Below, piece after piece: positions 30,800-42,963 of a DNA stretch of 64,000 nucleotides. The stretch is from NCBI GenBank assembly GCA_963575745.1, contig CAUYUJ010000727.1, positions 1 to 64,000 on the forward strand. The letters run 5' to 3'. The notes under the pieces were generated by a model that saw only the letters and a list, made by a program, of their open reading frames with translations, ran no database searches and was not told where the DNA came from. Origin of the DNA: Prorocentrum cordatum. Its lineage: Eukaryota > Sar > Dinophyceae > Prorocentrales > Prorocentraceae. Within the stretch, counting starts at the first letter, position 1, and the number at the start of each line of letters is the position of its first letter. The translations under genes were made by a program, and so were the position numbers.

Positions 30800-32292
30800 T
30801 ATAGCCGTTGCTACGAGAAGTGAAATCCCAAAGCCGCGGCACGAATAGCAGTCTTAGCAACGGCATCGAGGAGCCATCTCTGCGCCTGTTGCCCCGCATG
30901 AAGGAGACCACGAACAGAAGCGATCCAGCATCCAGCAGGGTCCATGTGACTGGGGCCAGGGGCCTCAGGAATGACATCCGCACGCTTAGACCATTGCAAC
31001 CAGCCAACCGCTTCAAACCCTGATCCGCAAGCCACCGAACAACGGTCGGTGCAACAGTGCGCAAATCAAGCTTCTCGCCAGACTTGGTCCGAGAAAGAAG
31101 CGCTGAAGAACATGTCCACTCCAGGGGCAGCAGTGATCTCGAGAAAGCGCCGACTGGGCCAGCGACCAAACGCCAACGATCCTGCTCCTTTCCCATGGCA
31201 GCCCTGCGGGACTGCGATTGCCAAGCAACATGCGTGCCCTGATGACGAGCATCGCGAGATGCCGTCAACGCAGCCAAGTTGTGAATAGGGCAAACGACTG
31301 AAACGCACGAAGGTTGCATGTCAGGTGACGGGGCAAGCCGCGAGGCAATCCAATGAGAAGCGCCACCAGGTAAAGAGTCCCATCCGAATTTGGCTTGTCT
31401 CATCATGCGCTTCACGATGTGGGGGGCAGCTCCCAACATGCCAAGGACATAGGTGACAGCAGGCCCCACAGCGGCCCTCGCAACCTTTCGGTTCTTGGAC
31501 CCCAAAGCCAAGAGCCTCTGAAAGTGACGCACTCGCTTGGAGACAGCTCCCACGCAACGGCGAAGGACACGCGACCGCACGGGCTTGTCCGCTCCGGCCT
31601 CCAGCCCAATAACCTCAAGCCAAGACCTAGAACGGAATCCAAATCTTCGGGGCCCCCAAGCGACACGGGTGGCCGCGTGGTCGCGAGGCCCCGTGAGCAT
31701 GGCCTTGCACTTGGCAACCGAGAGGCCCGAATCCTGCAGTGAGTCACAGGGTAGGGCGAGAATGCCCACTGCCTGTCCAACAATAAACTGAAGAGGGGCC
31801 AGAACCTGCACCGCGAGATCGTCGGCGAAAACGCCCGGGGCGTGCGAGGTTCCAGCAACTGTCCTGGCCATGACGCTGGCGTGCAGCAAGTATTCGTCGA
31901 GCGCCGTAATCATGGCGAGCTGGACCAAGGCCGCGGCAAGGGCACGCCCCAGCAGCTGCCGAGGGGAGTCGTGGCGCCTGGCAACCTCCACCAGAAGAGG
32001 CCCACTGGATGCGGACGAAACACTTCTCAATATACCCGATGGCAGTTGCGACGCCGAGGTCGCTCGCTAGGTCCGTCTCGGAGCGAAGGGGAGCACTGCC
32101 CACTGCCAGGGCGAAGTAGGGCAGATCATTGGCCAGGAGCCAGTCCCGTAGCTGTTGACCCCGACGCTGAGTCCAGATGCGGTAGGCCACCGTCAAGTGC
32201 GCGATGGTGCGCCACCCGCCGTTCGGTTTCGCCAGTAGCATGATGTGAACGACCATCGTCTGAGTGGGCCACCGCCCCCAATGCTCAGCCAA
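30800..32292 (-). CDS. LINE reverse transcriptase domain (frameshifted near 32,010)
   Basis: The finger/palm part at 32292-32010 reads HIMLLAKPNGGWRTIAHLTV, with the K-P-N-G-G-x-R RT signature. After a one-base shift the frame continues with LLVEVARRHDSPRQLLG and then GVFADDLAVQV, the catalytic FADD box (about 31,820-31,829). The thumb region (GWDSLPGGASHWIASRL) follows. Order and spacing are those of non-LTR RT. Both visible catalytic Asp are intact; the frame break is the only obvious lesion. Confidence 0.8.
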
Positions 32293-32299
32293 CCGCGCG

Positions 32300-33490
32300 A
32301 TGTAGGAGCAGGGAGAGCGGGGCGTCGCTCAGCAAAGAGACCCAGCGAGGAGCAAGCTTGCCGGCACCCTGTCCAGTGCCCCAGCGAAAGCTCTTCGCCG
32401 CATGACGTAGGTCGGCAATTCGCGGCACAGGCACTGCGGCCTCGGGTAGCCTCTGGATGTCGGCGTAGATGGAGGCGGTGTCCTTGAAGTCAGCCTGATG
32501 CCGAGTGTCTTAGTGGTCCACGCCGCAACCGAAGCCGTCGACCTGCTCGAGAGAGTGGGGCAGCTCGAAACGGGGGGTGCCTTCCAAATGCGGGCCTAGC
32601 CGTCCATCTGATCATCCGTCACATGCTGAGCCGCCGACGTGTCGCCATTGTTCCTTCTTAGGTGGAAGTGGGAACTGCCGAGAGGCCTCGCGACAGAGAA
32701 AAGCGGCTGGATGCGACCCGCCTCGCAGTCAGATGCCCATTCTGCGAGCGCCATGCGCCGCTGCCGCGCTGCGAGGACCTCCTGACGCTAGGCGAAGTCC
32801 GCGAGCCAAGAAGAGATGACATGAAACACATCACAAGCAACTTGCCGCAAATCAGCGAGATCCACCGCGGGGCAAGCATCCATGTGATAAACCGCGGGTG
32901 CAGGGAAAATAAGGGGGCCCTCACCGCGCCGACCTCTCACGGGCGGCGGCGCCTCTCTACCACTTTCGCCCCGCTCTGGAGAGGAAGTCCGCCCGGGCAC
33001 GGTTGGCGATCTCGGGTGCCAACCAGCGCTCTCGGACATCCACGCAGCCGGCAGCGGCTCGAGGGCCCCCTGCGGCCCTGCGCCGACGTCGTCGGCCTCC
33101 CTCCCGCAGGAGGGGATGTGAAAGGATCCCCCATCGCCAGTACGTAGGAGTATTGTTGGTCATGCCAACGCGCGAAAGCATCGTCATCAGCGCCTCGGGG
33201 AGGCCACGTAAAGTAGGGGGCAGTGACCTTAGCAGGTGAACCACGCGACGGCAGTCAGCGCCTGCATAGGCGCGCTCAGCTCCAAGCGAAGCAAGACGCT
33301 CGAGTCGTCGAAGCGCACCAGGCCCGACCGGAGCAGCACGCAGACAGTCAGCGGAAGCTCGGGCCAGCCGACGAACTCGACGCGCATCGGGCGGCGCAGC
33401 GGGGCGCGGACCAGCAGGGGGGCCTCCAGCCTGGCGCCAGCGGCGCGCAGCTCGCTCAGCTCGACCCAAGTAACGGCGGGCGTCCTGCTC
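32300..33490 (-). other. LINE inter-domain region
   Basis: Linker between endonuclease and RT. Pieces such as RRMALAEWASDCEAGRIQPL (about 32,760-32,690) look like translated LINE linker but are in several frames. No separate gene is supported. Confidence 0.45.
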
Positions 33491-33499
33491 CAGGCCGTA

Positions 33500-34440
33500 G
33501 GTGTAGATTAGCTCGTGCTCCGCCGACTCCACGAAGGCGGCGCATAGACCATTCAACCGAATTTGAGCTGCCGCTGGGGCAGCGCCACCTCCCAGCCCCA
33601 CGTCAGACTCGATGAGACGTGCATGATCCGTGTCGCGCACCACCACAGCGTCGCCGGGAGGGGCATGGCGAGGGAAAGCGCGAGGCCCAGCGAGGGCCGC
33701 GAACATCACGGCCATGGCCTTTGCCGCCAGGGACGTCATCACGGGGTAGCGCGGCGCAGTGGGCCAGCCAGGGACAGGCCGCGGGGCCGAGAACGGGCCC
33801 GCCAGCGAGAGTCTGACCAGCCAGTAGTCAATGTTAGAGTATACTTCCCAAAGGCACTGCGACAAGTTCGCTCCAGGATCGCACGCGCGCAAGCAACCGC
33901 GCGAGCAGGAATGTAGCTCGAGAAACCGATGTCGTCCAGGTCCGAGCGGTCGCGGTTGAAATCAGCCGCCAATGCAAATGGGCGATTCCACCCACGAAGC
34001 GCCAGCGCAATGTCGTAGAGCCCGCCCGTGTTCGTGGTCGCCCAGAACCCGACCTTCAAGTAGGCGGCGACGAGAATCAAGCCACCTTTGATCCCGAAGC
34101 CCGCATGGCAAGCCACACAGAAGTCCGGTCAAGTCGAAACGCCAGTGGCACCGCCCCCAGGAAGTGCAGCGACGCCGACGTGCTGCCCGAAGAGGAGTCC
34201 GACCCCGGCGGACGGCCGCCCAGACTCCAGACGGCGGCAAGGAGAGATAATGGCATGCCAACCAGCGCTAGCTGCCCATCCCTGTGCTCGAAGCACGTCA
34301 TCCCCATCGATGCGAAGCTCCTGAGCAGCGACGGCCGAGATGCCATAATTTCACGCAGTCAAACATTCACGGCAGAATCGCCACGATGAGCCGTTGTAAG
34401 TCACCAAAACTGCGTCTCGACGAGCGGCTTCACGCCTGCC
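33500..34440 (-). CDS. LINE endonuclease (EEP/AP-endonuclease-like), broken
   Basis: The N-terminal strand LVTYNGSSWRF lies at about 34,405. The metal-binding Glu motif AVAAQELRIDGDD is at about 34,325. A strand with LILVAAYLKVGFWATTN is followed by FALAADFNRDRSD (Asn/Asp, about 33,963), and DTDHARL may be the C-terminal His. These lie in three frames, with a TGA at the VST/PDF junction near 34,128. It nicks target DNA to prime reverse transcription in this class of element. Confidence 0.7.
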
Positions 34441-34744
34441 ACGTCTACGCGGGGGCTTCCATCCCGAAGTCTTCCCAGAGCGGGCCGCAGCGTAGCCAGG
34501 GGGACGAAAAGCGGCTCCGACGCTGGGCGAGCCCGGGGCAGAAGCAGCGGCGGCGGGGGCGGGCGCCACAGCACGCGGGACACCAACTGCAGCACCTGCC
34601 TCCGCGGCTGCGGATCTGAGCGCGGCAGGGGCGGAGCTGGCCGGTGCACCGGCAGGTGCCCTGCGCCGCCAGGGCGCTCTGGAGTGCCTCCATAGGGAAC
34701 GCGGCACCCATGGCCAGCACCTGCTTGTTGATGGCCTCGAGCAG

Positions 34745-35442
34745 CTAGACCCCCTTGCCGTTGGCGACGTTGGTCTGGGCCGTGCCGAGGAGCGCCTGGA
34801 AGCCGACCATCTGGGGCGCGAGGCCAGCCAGGTCCACACCCGCGGGGGCGGCAGTGGCAGCGACAGCACGGCGCGCCTCAGCCAGCTCTGCCTCAAAGAC
34901 CTGGACCTCGGAGCGGCGCTGCTCCGCCAGGGCCGTGAGGCGCTCCACCCCAGCTGAGGCCAGGCCGACGGCCTCCTCCGTCTGGCCCAAGTCGGCCTTG
35001 GCGTCGGCCAGCTTTGACTGCAGGGCGCAGAGGAGCTCTGGCGGGCCCTGCGCTCCTCGTCCTCCAAGTGCGCCAGGTCTTCACGGGCTGCGATGACCAA
35101 GGGATGATCGGCAGCATACTGGAGGTTCTGCAAAGCGAGCAGTCCCTGGCGAGCTCGCTGCAAGGCAGGGCTGGCAGCGGGGGCGGCCGAGGGAGGAGCC
35201 TCAGCAGGAGCACCAGTGCCAGAAGTGGTACTGCGGCGACGCGAGGCAGAGGCCGAGCGGGGGCGACCCTTGCCGCTGCTGGTCTCGCTGTCGTCTGCCT
35301 TTGAGGGGTGGCCCTGCCTGTCACGGCCGCACTTGTAGCACGTCGTCGTCGTGCTGTCATTGGTGCGGAAACCGCAGGCACGGGTCGCCACGCATGGCCA
35401 CGGCTCGCCTGCGGAGGCCCTCCACGGCGGTGGGGCGGCCAT
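34745..35442 (-). CDS. LINE ORF1: RanBP2-type zinc finger plus coiled coil
   Basis: From ATG at 35442 (MAAPPPWRASAGEPWPC) there is a zinc finger WPCVATRACGFRTN...CYKCGRD (C-x5-C, N, C-x2-C as in RanBP2 fingers). Then comes a Ser-rich linker, LALQNLQYAADHPLVIAARE, and after a frameshift near 35,045 a coiled coil (VERLTALAEQRRSEVQVFEA) ending at a stop at about 34,745. Such ORF1 proteins bind element RNA. Downstream Ala/Pro-rich sequence leads to the endonuclease. Confidence 0.6.
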
Positions 35443-35701
35443 CGCGGCGTCAGCCGCACGAGGACGCTCTCCGTGATGGCCTGCCAGGAGCGCGCCAGCG
35501 GCAACGAAGCGCACGGCGGCCCTCGCCTGCGCTCGCTGCCGCCGCTCGCGGCGGTGCCAGGCGGGGGAGCGCGGCCTGCGCTCCTGGGTTCGCGAGCGCC
35601 CGCGGCGGGCAGCTGGCGTGGGGGCTATGGCGACGGGCGCGGCGCCCGACGGCAGGCAAGATGGCTGCGGGGGGGGGGCGGGGGCCACGGGTGCCAAGCC
35701 A

Positions 35702-36218
<517 letters not shown>

Positions 36219-36480
36219 CACCTATGAGGTGGAGGAGGAGGAGGGGGAGGAGGAGTAGCAGGAGGAGAAGGAGGAGGAGGAGGAGGAGGGGGAGGGAGGA
36301 GGAAGAGGAGGAGGAGGAGGAGGAGGAGGAGGAGGAGGAGGAGGAGGATGAGGAAAACGAGGAGGCGGAGGAGGCAAGGCGAAGGAGGAGGAGGCGGAGG
36401 AAGAGAGGGAGGAGGGGGAGGAGGAGGAGGAGGGGGAGGAGCATGAGGGGGAGGAGGAGGAGGAGGAGGAAGAGGCGCGA
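36219..36480. repeat. (GGA)n tract
   Basis: Polypurine run directly between the (GAT)n and the copia fragment; the retroelement coding sequence begins within a few bases of its end. Confidence 0.9.
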
Positions 36481-36482
36481 AG

Positions 36483-37480
36483 TGGGTTCAGGCCATCGCC
36501 AAGCTGAAGGCGAAATTTCCATGCCGGAAGTGGAACGACCCGGAGGGCGAGTTCGTTGGCTCGAAGCTGCAGCAGCTCTCCGACTACACCATCGTGCAGT
36601 CTCAGCGCCGGTACGCCAATGAGGAGATGGAGCGGGTGCCGACACGCCGGCACGCTGGCGCAGATGCCCTCGCCATACCGTCAGAGGTCAAAGACTTCAT
36701 CTCCCTTAACCAGCGTGGTAATTGGCTTGCCGCTCAGACTCGTCCTGATCTCAGTATCCTCGTGAGTTCGGATCAACAGAAGGTGCCGAATCCTGCGGTA
36801 GGTGATCTTCGGAGAGGAAACATGTTGGCCCGACGGGCCCAGCAGTTCGCCGATCTGAAAATCCGCTATCCATCGATACCCATCGAAAAGCTCACTTTCG
36901 TTCTTCATTCGGACTACTCGTCGGTGGAGGTGTCTAACATGGGAAACACCCAGGGGGGCTACATCATCGGGGTCACGAATCGGGACATGGCGAAGGGTCT
37001 AGTGGCGCCGTGGAGACCGATGATCTGGAGGAGCTATCGGGTGAAGAGGGTGGTGAAGTCTACTCTGGCTGGGGAGTCTTCGGTCATGACGGACGGGGTC
37101 GGGCATTTGGAGTGGCCATGTGTTTCTTCGCGATCGGGTTCTTCAGAGGCTTCTCTCTCGGAGACAGGTCTAGGTATCTCGAAAAGTTCCAGAGCCTGGC
37201 AGTGATCGACTGTAAGAGTATATACGACAATGTGATCAAGATGGGAAGTCCATGTGGCATCGATGACAAGCGCTGTGCCGTAGACATCGCTATCAGTAAA
37301 GAGAGCCTGAGAAGGATTGGTGCCACGTTGAGATGGGGTCTGACTTCGCTCCTGCTTGCCGACTGTCTCACAAAAGATAAGGCGGAACCCGCGGACCTTC
37401 TCAAAGCTGTATTCGGAGTGGACTCTATCAATTGGCCGACGAGAGCAGCGTTCTGGCTCAAGCCTCCGCCGAGCGCTCTC
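36483..37480 (+). mobile_element. Ty1/copia fragment: end of RT and RNase H (5'-truncated, one frameshift)
   Basis: Coding starts abruptly after the (GGA)n with WVQAIAKLKAKFPCRKWND and FVGSKLQQLSDYTIVQSQRR (end of copia RT). It continues LNQRGNWLAAQTRPDLSILV (the LNWLA-QTRPDL hallmark), then TQGGYIIGV, RVVKSTLAGESS, and after a frameshift near 37,110 LAVIDCKSIYDNVIK, KRCAVDIAISKESLRRIGAT and LADCLTKDKAEPADLLKAVF. Those are the copia RNase H Asp and C-terminal motifs. Gag, protease and integrase are absent; no LTR is visible. Confidence 0.85.
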
Positions 37481-38299
37481 TACGGAAGCAAATTACCGCA
37501 CGCAATCTGCCACCACCGGATGGTGAAGGTCGAGGCGAAGAATAATCCAAAGGGGGTCCGGAGCTTCATGGAGAGCATCGCCGAAGTGGCAGAGGGGGCC
37601 ATCGAGGGCTCCAGCAACCGCTTCAAGGTTCAGGCGCGCGCCGTCTGCCTGGACGACCGGTTGACGGGCAAGGACGCCAGGGCTCAGGTGACCATGACGC
37701 ACTACGCGAGCACGGGGAACATTACGATCCATACCCCGGCGGCCATCGAGGACCGGATCTTCGACCGTGTGAAGGTGCTGGAGAGCCTGTGCCAGATGGC
37801 GCTGGCCCAGGACCAGGTGCCGCCTGCTCCAGAGGGAGGTTCGCTCGTGGTGAACTCGTTCCGCCTCCCGGCCTGGGACCAGTTCACGTCCGATGCGGAG
37901 GGCTCCAAGACCCAGGGCTCAGGCGGTCAGGCGTCGGGTCGGAGTGGCGTCGACCAGCCAGCGCGAACCCTGCGCCTGCCCAAGGAGACCGACTTCCACA
38001 ACGGGATCGAGGACATCGGGCTCTGTGTTTGCGAGAGCCTGACGAGTTTTCCACTGCGGCGCGACAAGGTGCTCCGCTACCTGGTGGAGGAGTGTGGTCT
38101 GCAGGCCGAGATGCTCGACGATGACCACCCAGAGAACAGGCAGGACCTGTTTGATCGTGCTCTGAAGATCACGACTGTCGAGAAGTCTGCAGATGACGAC
38201 CAGTCCATGGGCAGCTGGTACCAGCTGACTCCGTCACCTCCGTCCCAGGGCTTGGGACCATCCGTTCGCAGCCGCAGCCGCAGGGCCGATGACTGCTAG
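37481..38299 (+). CDS. In-frame C-terminal extension of the copia RNase H, unknown domain
   Basis: The RNase H frame continues without a stop for about 270 codons to TAG at 38297-38299. The sequence (VKVEAKNNPKGVRSFMESIA, VCLDDRLTGKDARAQVTMTH, VLRYLVEECGLQAEMLDDDH) is of ordinary composition, not low complexity, and is not a normal part of copia Pol. It may be a host-derived or element-specific domain, or host sequence joined by insertion. A Ser/Arg-rich end (SVRSRSRRADDC) closes it. I do not recognise it. Confidence 0.55.
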   Translation, partial: YGSKLPHAICHHRMVKVEAKNNPKGVRSFMESIAEVAEGAIEGSSNRFKVQARAVCLDDRLTGKDARAQVTMTHYASTGNITIHTPAAIEDRIFDRVKVLESLCQMALAQDQVPPAPEGGSLVVNSFRLPAWDQFTSDAEGSKTQGSGGQASGRSGVDQPARTLRLPKETDFHNGIEDIGLCVCESLTSFPLRRDKVLRYLVEECGLQAEMLDDDHPENRQDLFDRALKITTVEKSADDDQSMGSWYQLTPSPPSQGLGPSVRSRSRRADDC

Positions 38300-38799
38300 G
38301 CTAGGAGGAGATCGATGAGATGTCGCCCGACATCGTGAGCAGAGGCAACATTTAATCTTCGGGAGTGTTGATCCTACTGATCTTCACGTGTCTTGGCCTC
38401 TGCTCCGCTGCCGTTTTGGGCACAAGCTTGCTTGAGGATCGCGCCTGGGGGAGCGCGTGGGAAACCGAGCAAGCTTTCTCGTGAGAGGCCCGGTGGGCCT
38501 GATCGTGGGGCTGGAGGGCCCAGAGGTGAGATCTCAGGGCCCCGGAGGGTCCCTTCGTCAGGTCTCGAGCGAGCCTAGGATTGACAGGAACTGAGCACTG
38601 CACCACCACCATCGGCCAGTGTCAGCGCTGGCCGAGGAAGTCGCCGTGCTGCCGCGGAACTGCGCAGCGCCTGCCCCCACGGCAGCTAGCTGTTGGCATG
38701 AAGCTCGCAGTGGCGCTGGCCGTGGACGTCGCTGTGGTGCTCCTGCAGCCATGGTGACATCGAAGCCGTCGTCGGTGCTGAAGTCGGCGCCGGTGAAGG

Positions 38800-40290
38800 C
38801 GCTGACGTTGGCACCGTCGCTTGTGCTGGAGTTGATTCTGGCGCTGGTGCTGGCCTCGGAGCTGGCATAGGCGCCAGCGTTGGTGCTGGCGTCCGTGCTG
38901 GCGTCGGTGCTGGTGTAGGCCCTGATGCTGGTGCTGGCAGCGGTGCTGGCAGCGGTGCTGGCGTCGGTGCTGGTGTCGGCGCTGGTGAAGGCGCTGGCAT
39001 TAGTGCCAGTGTAGGCGCAGGCGTTGACGCAAGCGTTTGTGCTGGCGTCGGCGCTGGCACAGGCGCCAATTTTGGATCAGACATTCGTGCTGGCGTCGAT
39101 GATGGCGTAAGCGCTGGCAGCTGTGCCGGCGAGGGCGCCGTCGCTGGTGATGGCGTCGGTGCTGGCGTCGCTGGTGGCGAAGGCACCAGCATTGGTTCTG
39201 GCGTCGGTGCTGGCATCGGTTATGGCGTAAGCGCCAGAGTTGGTGATGGCTTCAGCGTTGGTGGAGGCGCTGGCATTGGTGCTGGCCTTGGTATGAAGTC
39301 GAAACTGGTGGCTCCAGGACTGCTGTACGTGGCGCTGCTGCTCATCGTCGTGTTGCTCGCCCTGTTGCTGCTCATTGCACTGGTGCTGCTGCGCGGTGCG
39401 CCGCTGGGGACGTCGTGTTACCCGCCGATACGCGATTTCTGGCGTGCTGGGCCCTCCGCTATCGCACGGCGAAGGGTGGGACGCAGGAGTTGTTCGATTC
39501 CCGATTTGTAGTAGGGCATTAGGGCTGAAAGTGGGGCTGCTGGTATCAGCCGTGGCGTTGGCACTGGCCGCATGGGGGGGGGATGGTGTAGCTGGAACAC
39601 TGGTTAGCTGGGCAGCTCACCGGTGCGCTGGCGTCGGTGGTGGCGTCGGCGCTGGTGTGGGCGCTGGCGCTCGAACTGGCGTCGGTCCTGGCGTCGACGC
39701 TGGTGTGGGCACTTGCGTTGGTGCCGGCGCGGGCGCAGACGGTGATGCGGGCGTCGGTGAAGGCGACGGCGCTGACGAAGGCGCAAGCGTTAATTCCTGG
39801 AACACCGGTGATCGGCGCAGCTCACCGGTGTGCTGGGCGTGGCGATGGCGTCGGCGTTGGTGCAGAGGCGCTAGCGGCTATCGCCCGTGCTGGCGCCAGA
39901 GCTGGTGTCGATGTAGGCGCTTGCGCTGGTGCCCTCGTAGGCGCAGGTGCTGGTGCTGGCGTAGGCGCTGACGTTGCTGCTGGCGTGGGCGCTGGCGCTG
40001 GTGCCAGCGTAGGCGTAGGCGATGATGCTGGTGTCGGTGCTGGCGTCGGCGATGGCGAAGGCGCCGGCCTTGGTGCTAGCGCTGGTGTGCACCAGTTGGC
40101 TGGGCAGATACTCGGTGCGCTGCGGCCTGGTGTCGGTGCTGGGGCAGGCGCCGCCGTTGGTGCCAGCGTAGGCGCCGGCGTTGGTGCTGACGTCGGCACT
40201 GGTGCACGCCCTGGAGTTGGTGCTCTCGCAGGTGCCGGCGCAGGCGCAGGCGTTGATGCTGGCGTCAATGCGCGTCGGCACTGACGTTGG
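38800..40290. repeat. GGTGCTGGCGTC minisatellite
   Basis: Two blocks (about 38,800-39,290 and 39,600-40,290) of 6-mer/12-mer GGYGCTGGYGTY units. Plus reads (Gly-Ala-Gly-Val)n and minus reads (Thr-Pro-Ala-Pro)n, so long frames on both strands are products of the repeat. A motif with CAGCTCACCGGTGYGCTGG recurs at about 39,613 and 39,818, marking a larger repeat. The 300-bp gap between blocks contains TTGCTG-rich sequence. Confidence 0.9.
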
Positions 40291-40584
40291 CGCAACTGGG
40301 GCCCCAGTGAACCGGACAGCTCACCGGTTCGCATGCGACGTTGCTGACAGAGCAGAACGGAGCGCGCCAAGGTCCACAAGGGCGGCGGGGCCTGGAAGGC
40401 CGGCGCGGGCAGGCCAGAGCCCTCATGTGCGGGGGTGGGTGTTCACGTCCGCTGGTGCTATAAGCAGCGGAGGCTGGAGGTCGATAGGTGGACGCGGAGG
40501 TGGATGTGGAAAGTTGAATGCTGGAATGGACGAGTTGCGGAGGCAGGGGTGGAAACGCCATGCAAGTAAACCTGCCCGAATCTC

Positions 40585-40800
40585 AAAAAACAAACTCCAA
40601 CCGTGGCCCCAGCACGCCCCGGGCCGCTGCAAACCGTGGCCCCGGCGAACCCCCGGGCCCACCACAAGCCATGGCCCCGGCGGGCCCCAAGCCTCGGGCC
40701 GATGCACACCGTGGCCCAGGCGGGCGCTGCCGCCGCAAACCGTGGCCCCGGCGGGCCCTATAGGCCGCCGCAAACCGTGGCCCCGGCGGGCCTGGTGTGC
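40585..40800. repeat. AACCGTGGCCCCGGCGGGCC tandem repeat
   Basis: Five to six units of about 40-45 bp, each with CAAACCGTGGCCCCGGCG or a close variant. No gene is supported. Confidence 0.8.
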
Positions 40801-40929
40801 AGCTCTGCCCCCGCCCCGTAAACGGAGATGGTGTCCCACGGTTGTCCGGGGGGCTCCCGCGCCCTCCGCCCGCGGCGCGCCTGCAGATGTGCGGAGAGGG
40901 AAAACCAAGCGGAGGACTAAGATGTAGGA

Positions 40930-41660
40930 ATATGGAGTAAGCTGGTGAGGAAGAGGAGGAACAAGGCACACGGGGGAGGCCGACTAGGACAGGAGCAGGG
41001 AGTCGCATCACTAGGAGGCAGAGAGGAGGGGAGGGGGAATAGGGAGAAGGAGAAGGAGTAGGGAAGCGAAGGAGAAAGAGGACAGACACATTGGTGGAGG
41101 GCGCCGAAGCCAACATCGAAGCCGCGCCCCGCCAGAAAGCCCCTGAATGCCACCATCCTCGCGCGTGCGTGAAAGCCACATGTGCCGGGGCCATCCTGAC
41201 AGTCCCCCCCCCAGGGGAGGGGAAGGAGGAGGGGGGAGGGAATCGGGGAGGAGCGACACTGAAGAGGAAACAAAGTGGGGAAGCGAAAAGGGGAAGCAGA
41301 GGGGGGGGGAGTGGAGGGCGGATGGGGAGAGGGGAAGAGAGAGGAAGTGGAGGGGGGGAGTGAGAATGAGGAGCAGGAAGATAATGAAGATGCTGATGGG
41401 AATGCTGGGAATTATGATGATGATGGTGATGACGATGAGGATGCTACTGCTGCTGATGCTGGTGCTGGTGCTGATGCTGATGTGGATGATGCTGATGATG
41501 TTGATGATGATGATCATCATCATGGTGATTGTGGTGATGATGATGCACATGGTGATGAACATGATGACGAAGATGATGAGGATGATGATGCTGATGATGA
41601 TGATGATGAGAGGGATGAGGAATATGCGAGCGATGATGCCAAAAACGTTCGTGGTGATGC
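40930..41660. repeat. Purine-rich (GGA)n followed by (GAT)n
   Basis: GGA-rich low complexity to about 41,370, then GATGAT/GATGCT repeats to about 41,650. Acidic and Met-rich frames are repeat readings. Confidence 0.85.
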
Positions 41661-42034
41661 AGAAGATGAGGACGAAAAGGGGACACGAAAAGGGAGATGG
41701 GGACTCGAAGAGCGCGGATGGAACGATGGGAGGGACTGGGCGGAACGAGGAAGATGTCAGAGCGTCTCGCGTGCAAATTTCGCAGCCCAGTCTCCCGCAA
41801 GGCCAGCTCCTGCTTCAGTGTGAACTCCCTGCACTGTACTAGGCCAAAAGGAAGATCAGACCAGATAGCCCATGTCAATACGATCGCAGGAATACCGCAT
41901 CGTTGCCATGTACCGCCTGGTGCCATTGACAACCACTCGCTTCAATGGCTAAATGCTGGAGAACCATTCGCCGCGCCGAACTACGTGATGAAGCATAACT
42001 AATCAGCACAACCTCAGCCAACCCGGCTACTGAA

Positions 42035-42141
42035 ACAAGTGATGGTGATACTGACGATGGTGATGATGAGGATTATGATGATAACGACGACGACGACGAG
42101 GATGATGATGTTGAGGATGACGATGACGGTGATGGTGATGG

Positions 42142-42206
<65 letters not shown>

Positions 42207-42373
42207 ACGGTGATGGTGATGGTGGTGATGATGCTTGGAATTACGACGGTGATGGTAATGCTGATGATGATGGAGATGACGATGACGATGACGATGCTGA
42301 TGGTAATGACGATGATGAGAATCAGTTGATGATGATGATGATGATGACGATGATGATGAAGATGAAGATGAAT

Positions 42374-42451
<78 letters not shown>

Positions 42452-42460
42452 GCTGCGTCA
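42035..42460. repeat. (GAT)n microsatellite
   Basis: Long GAT arrays at about 42,140-42,205 and 42,365-42,450 separated by GATGACGAT variants. Confidence 0.95.
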
Positions 42461-42963
42461 TCTCGTCGACGGCAAGACATGATGATGATAGGTCGGGATA
42501 TTCCGGATTACGATAGCACTCCGTGTGCACATCTGCAAGGTCAATGTGCGTGCCAAGGCACGTACAACACAACAACATGGGCAACACACATCTGGACCTT
42601 ATGAACAGGAAACGATGGAACTCGAGGTTGCAGCTGGAGCCGGCATTCAGATGTGGAATTGACACTGGAATCATCACTGCCAAAACGAGGTTGAACCGGT
42701 GAGCTGGCAGCTGGAGCTAGAGGTCGCTGCGGAACTGAAGCCAGAGCTGAGGTCGGCACCCAGGGTGCGTGAAGTCCCTCTCGGGGCCAGGAGAAGGAGG
42801 CGAAGGTCGATGTCGCTCCAAGGAGGGGCATGCTGGCGCCGCTGGAGAGAGAGGCGCCGCCTGAGGGAGGGGCAAGTGACTCGGCAGGTGTGAGCGTCGC
42901 CAAGAGCACGTGCGACGGCATCAAGGAAGATCGAGATTCGAGGACGACCCCTGGACGTGTCTA

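Larger units (their letters stand above)
29500..35442 (-). mobile_element. LINE (non-LTR retrotransposon) with ORF1, endonuclease, RT and RNase H
   Basis: Four retroelement domains appear in order on the minus strand: a zinc-finger/coiled-coil ORF1 (35442-34745), an apurinic-type endonuclease (about 34440-33500), reverse transcriptase (about 32292-30800) and RNase H (about 30765-30070). Frameshifts and stops separate most of them, so the copy is probably dead. The 5' side abuts G-rich DNA and (GAT)n at 35,700. The 3' end is unclear; low-complexity Arg/Pro coding continues to about 29,222. Confidence 0.8.
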
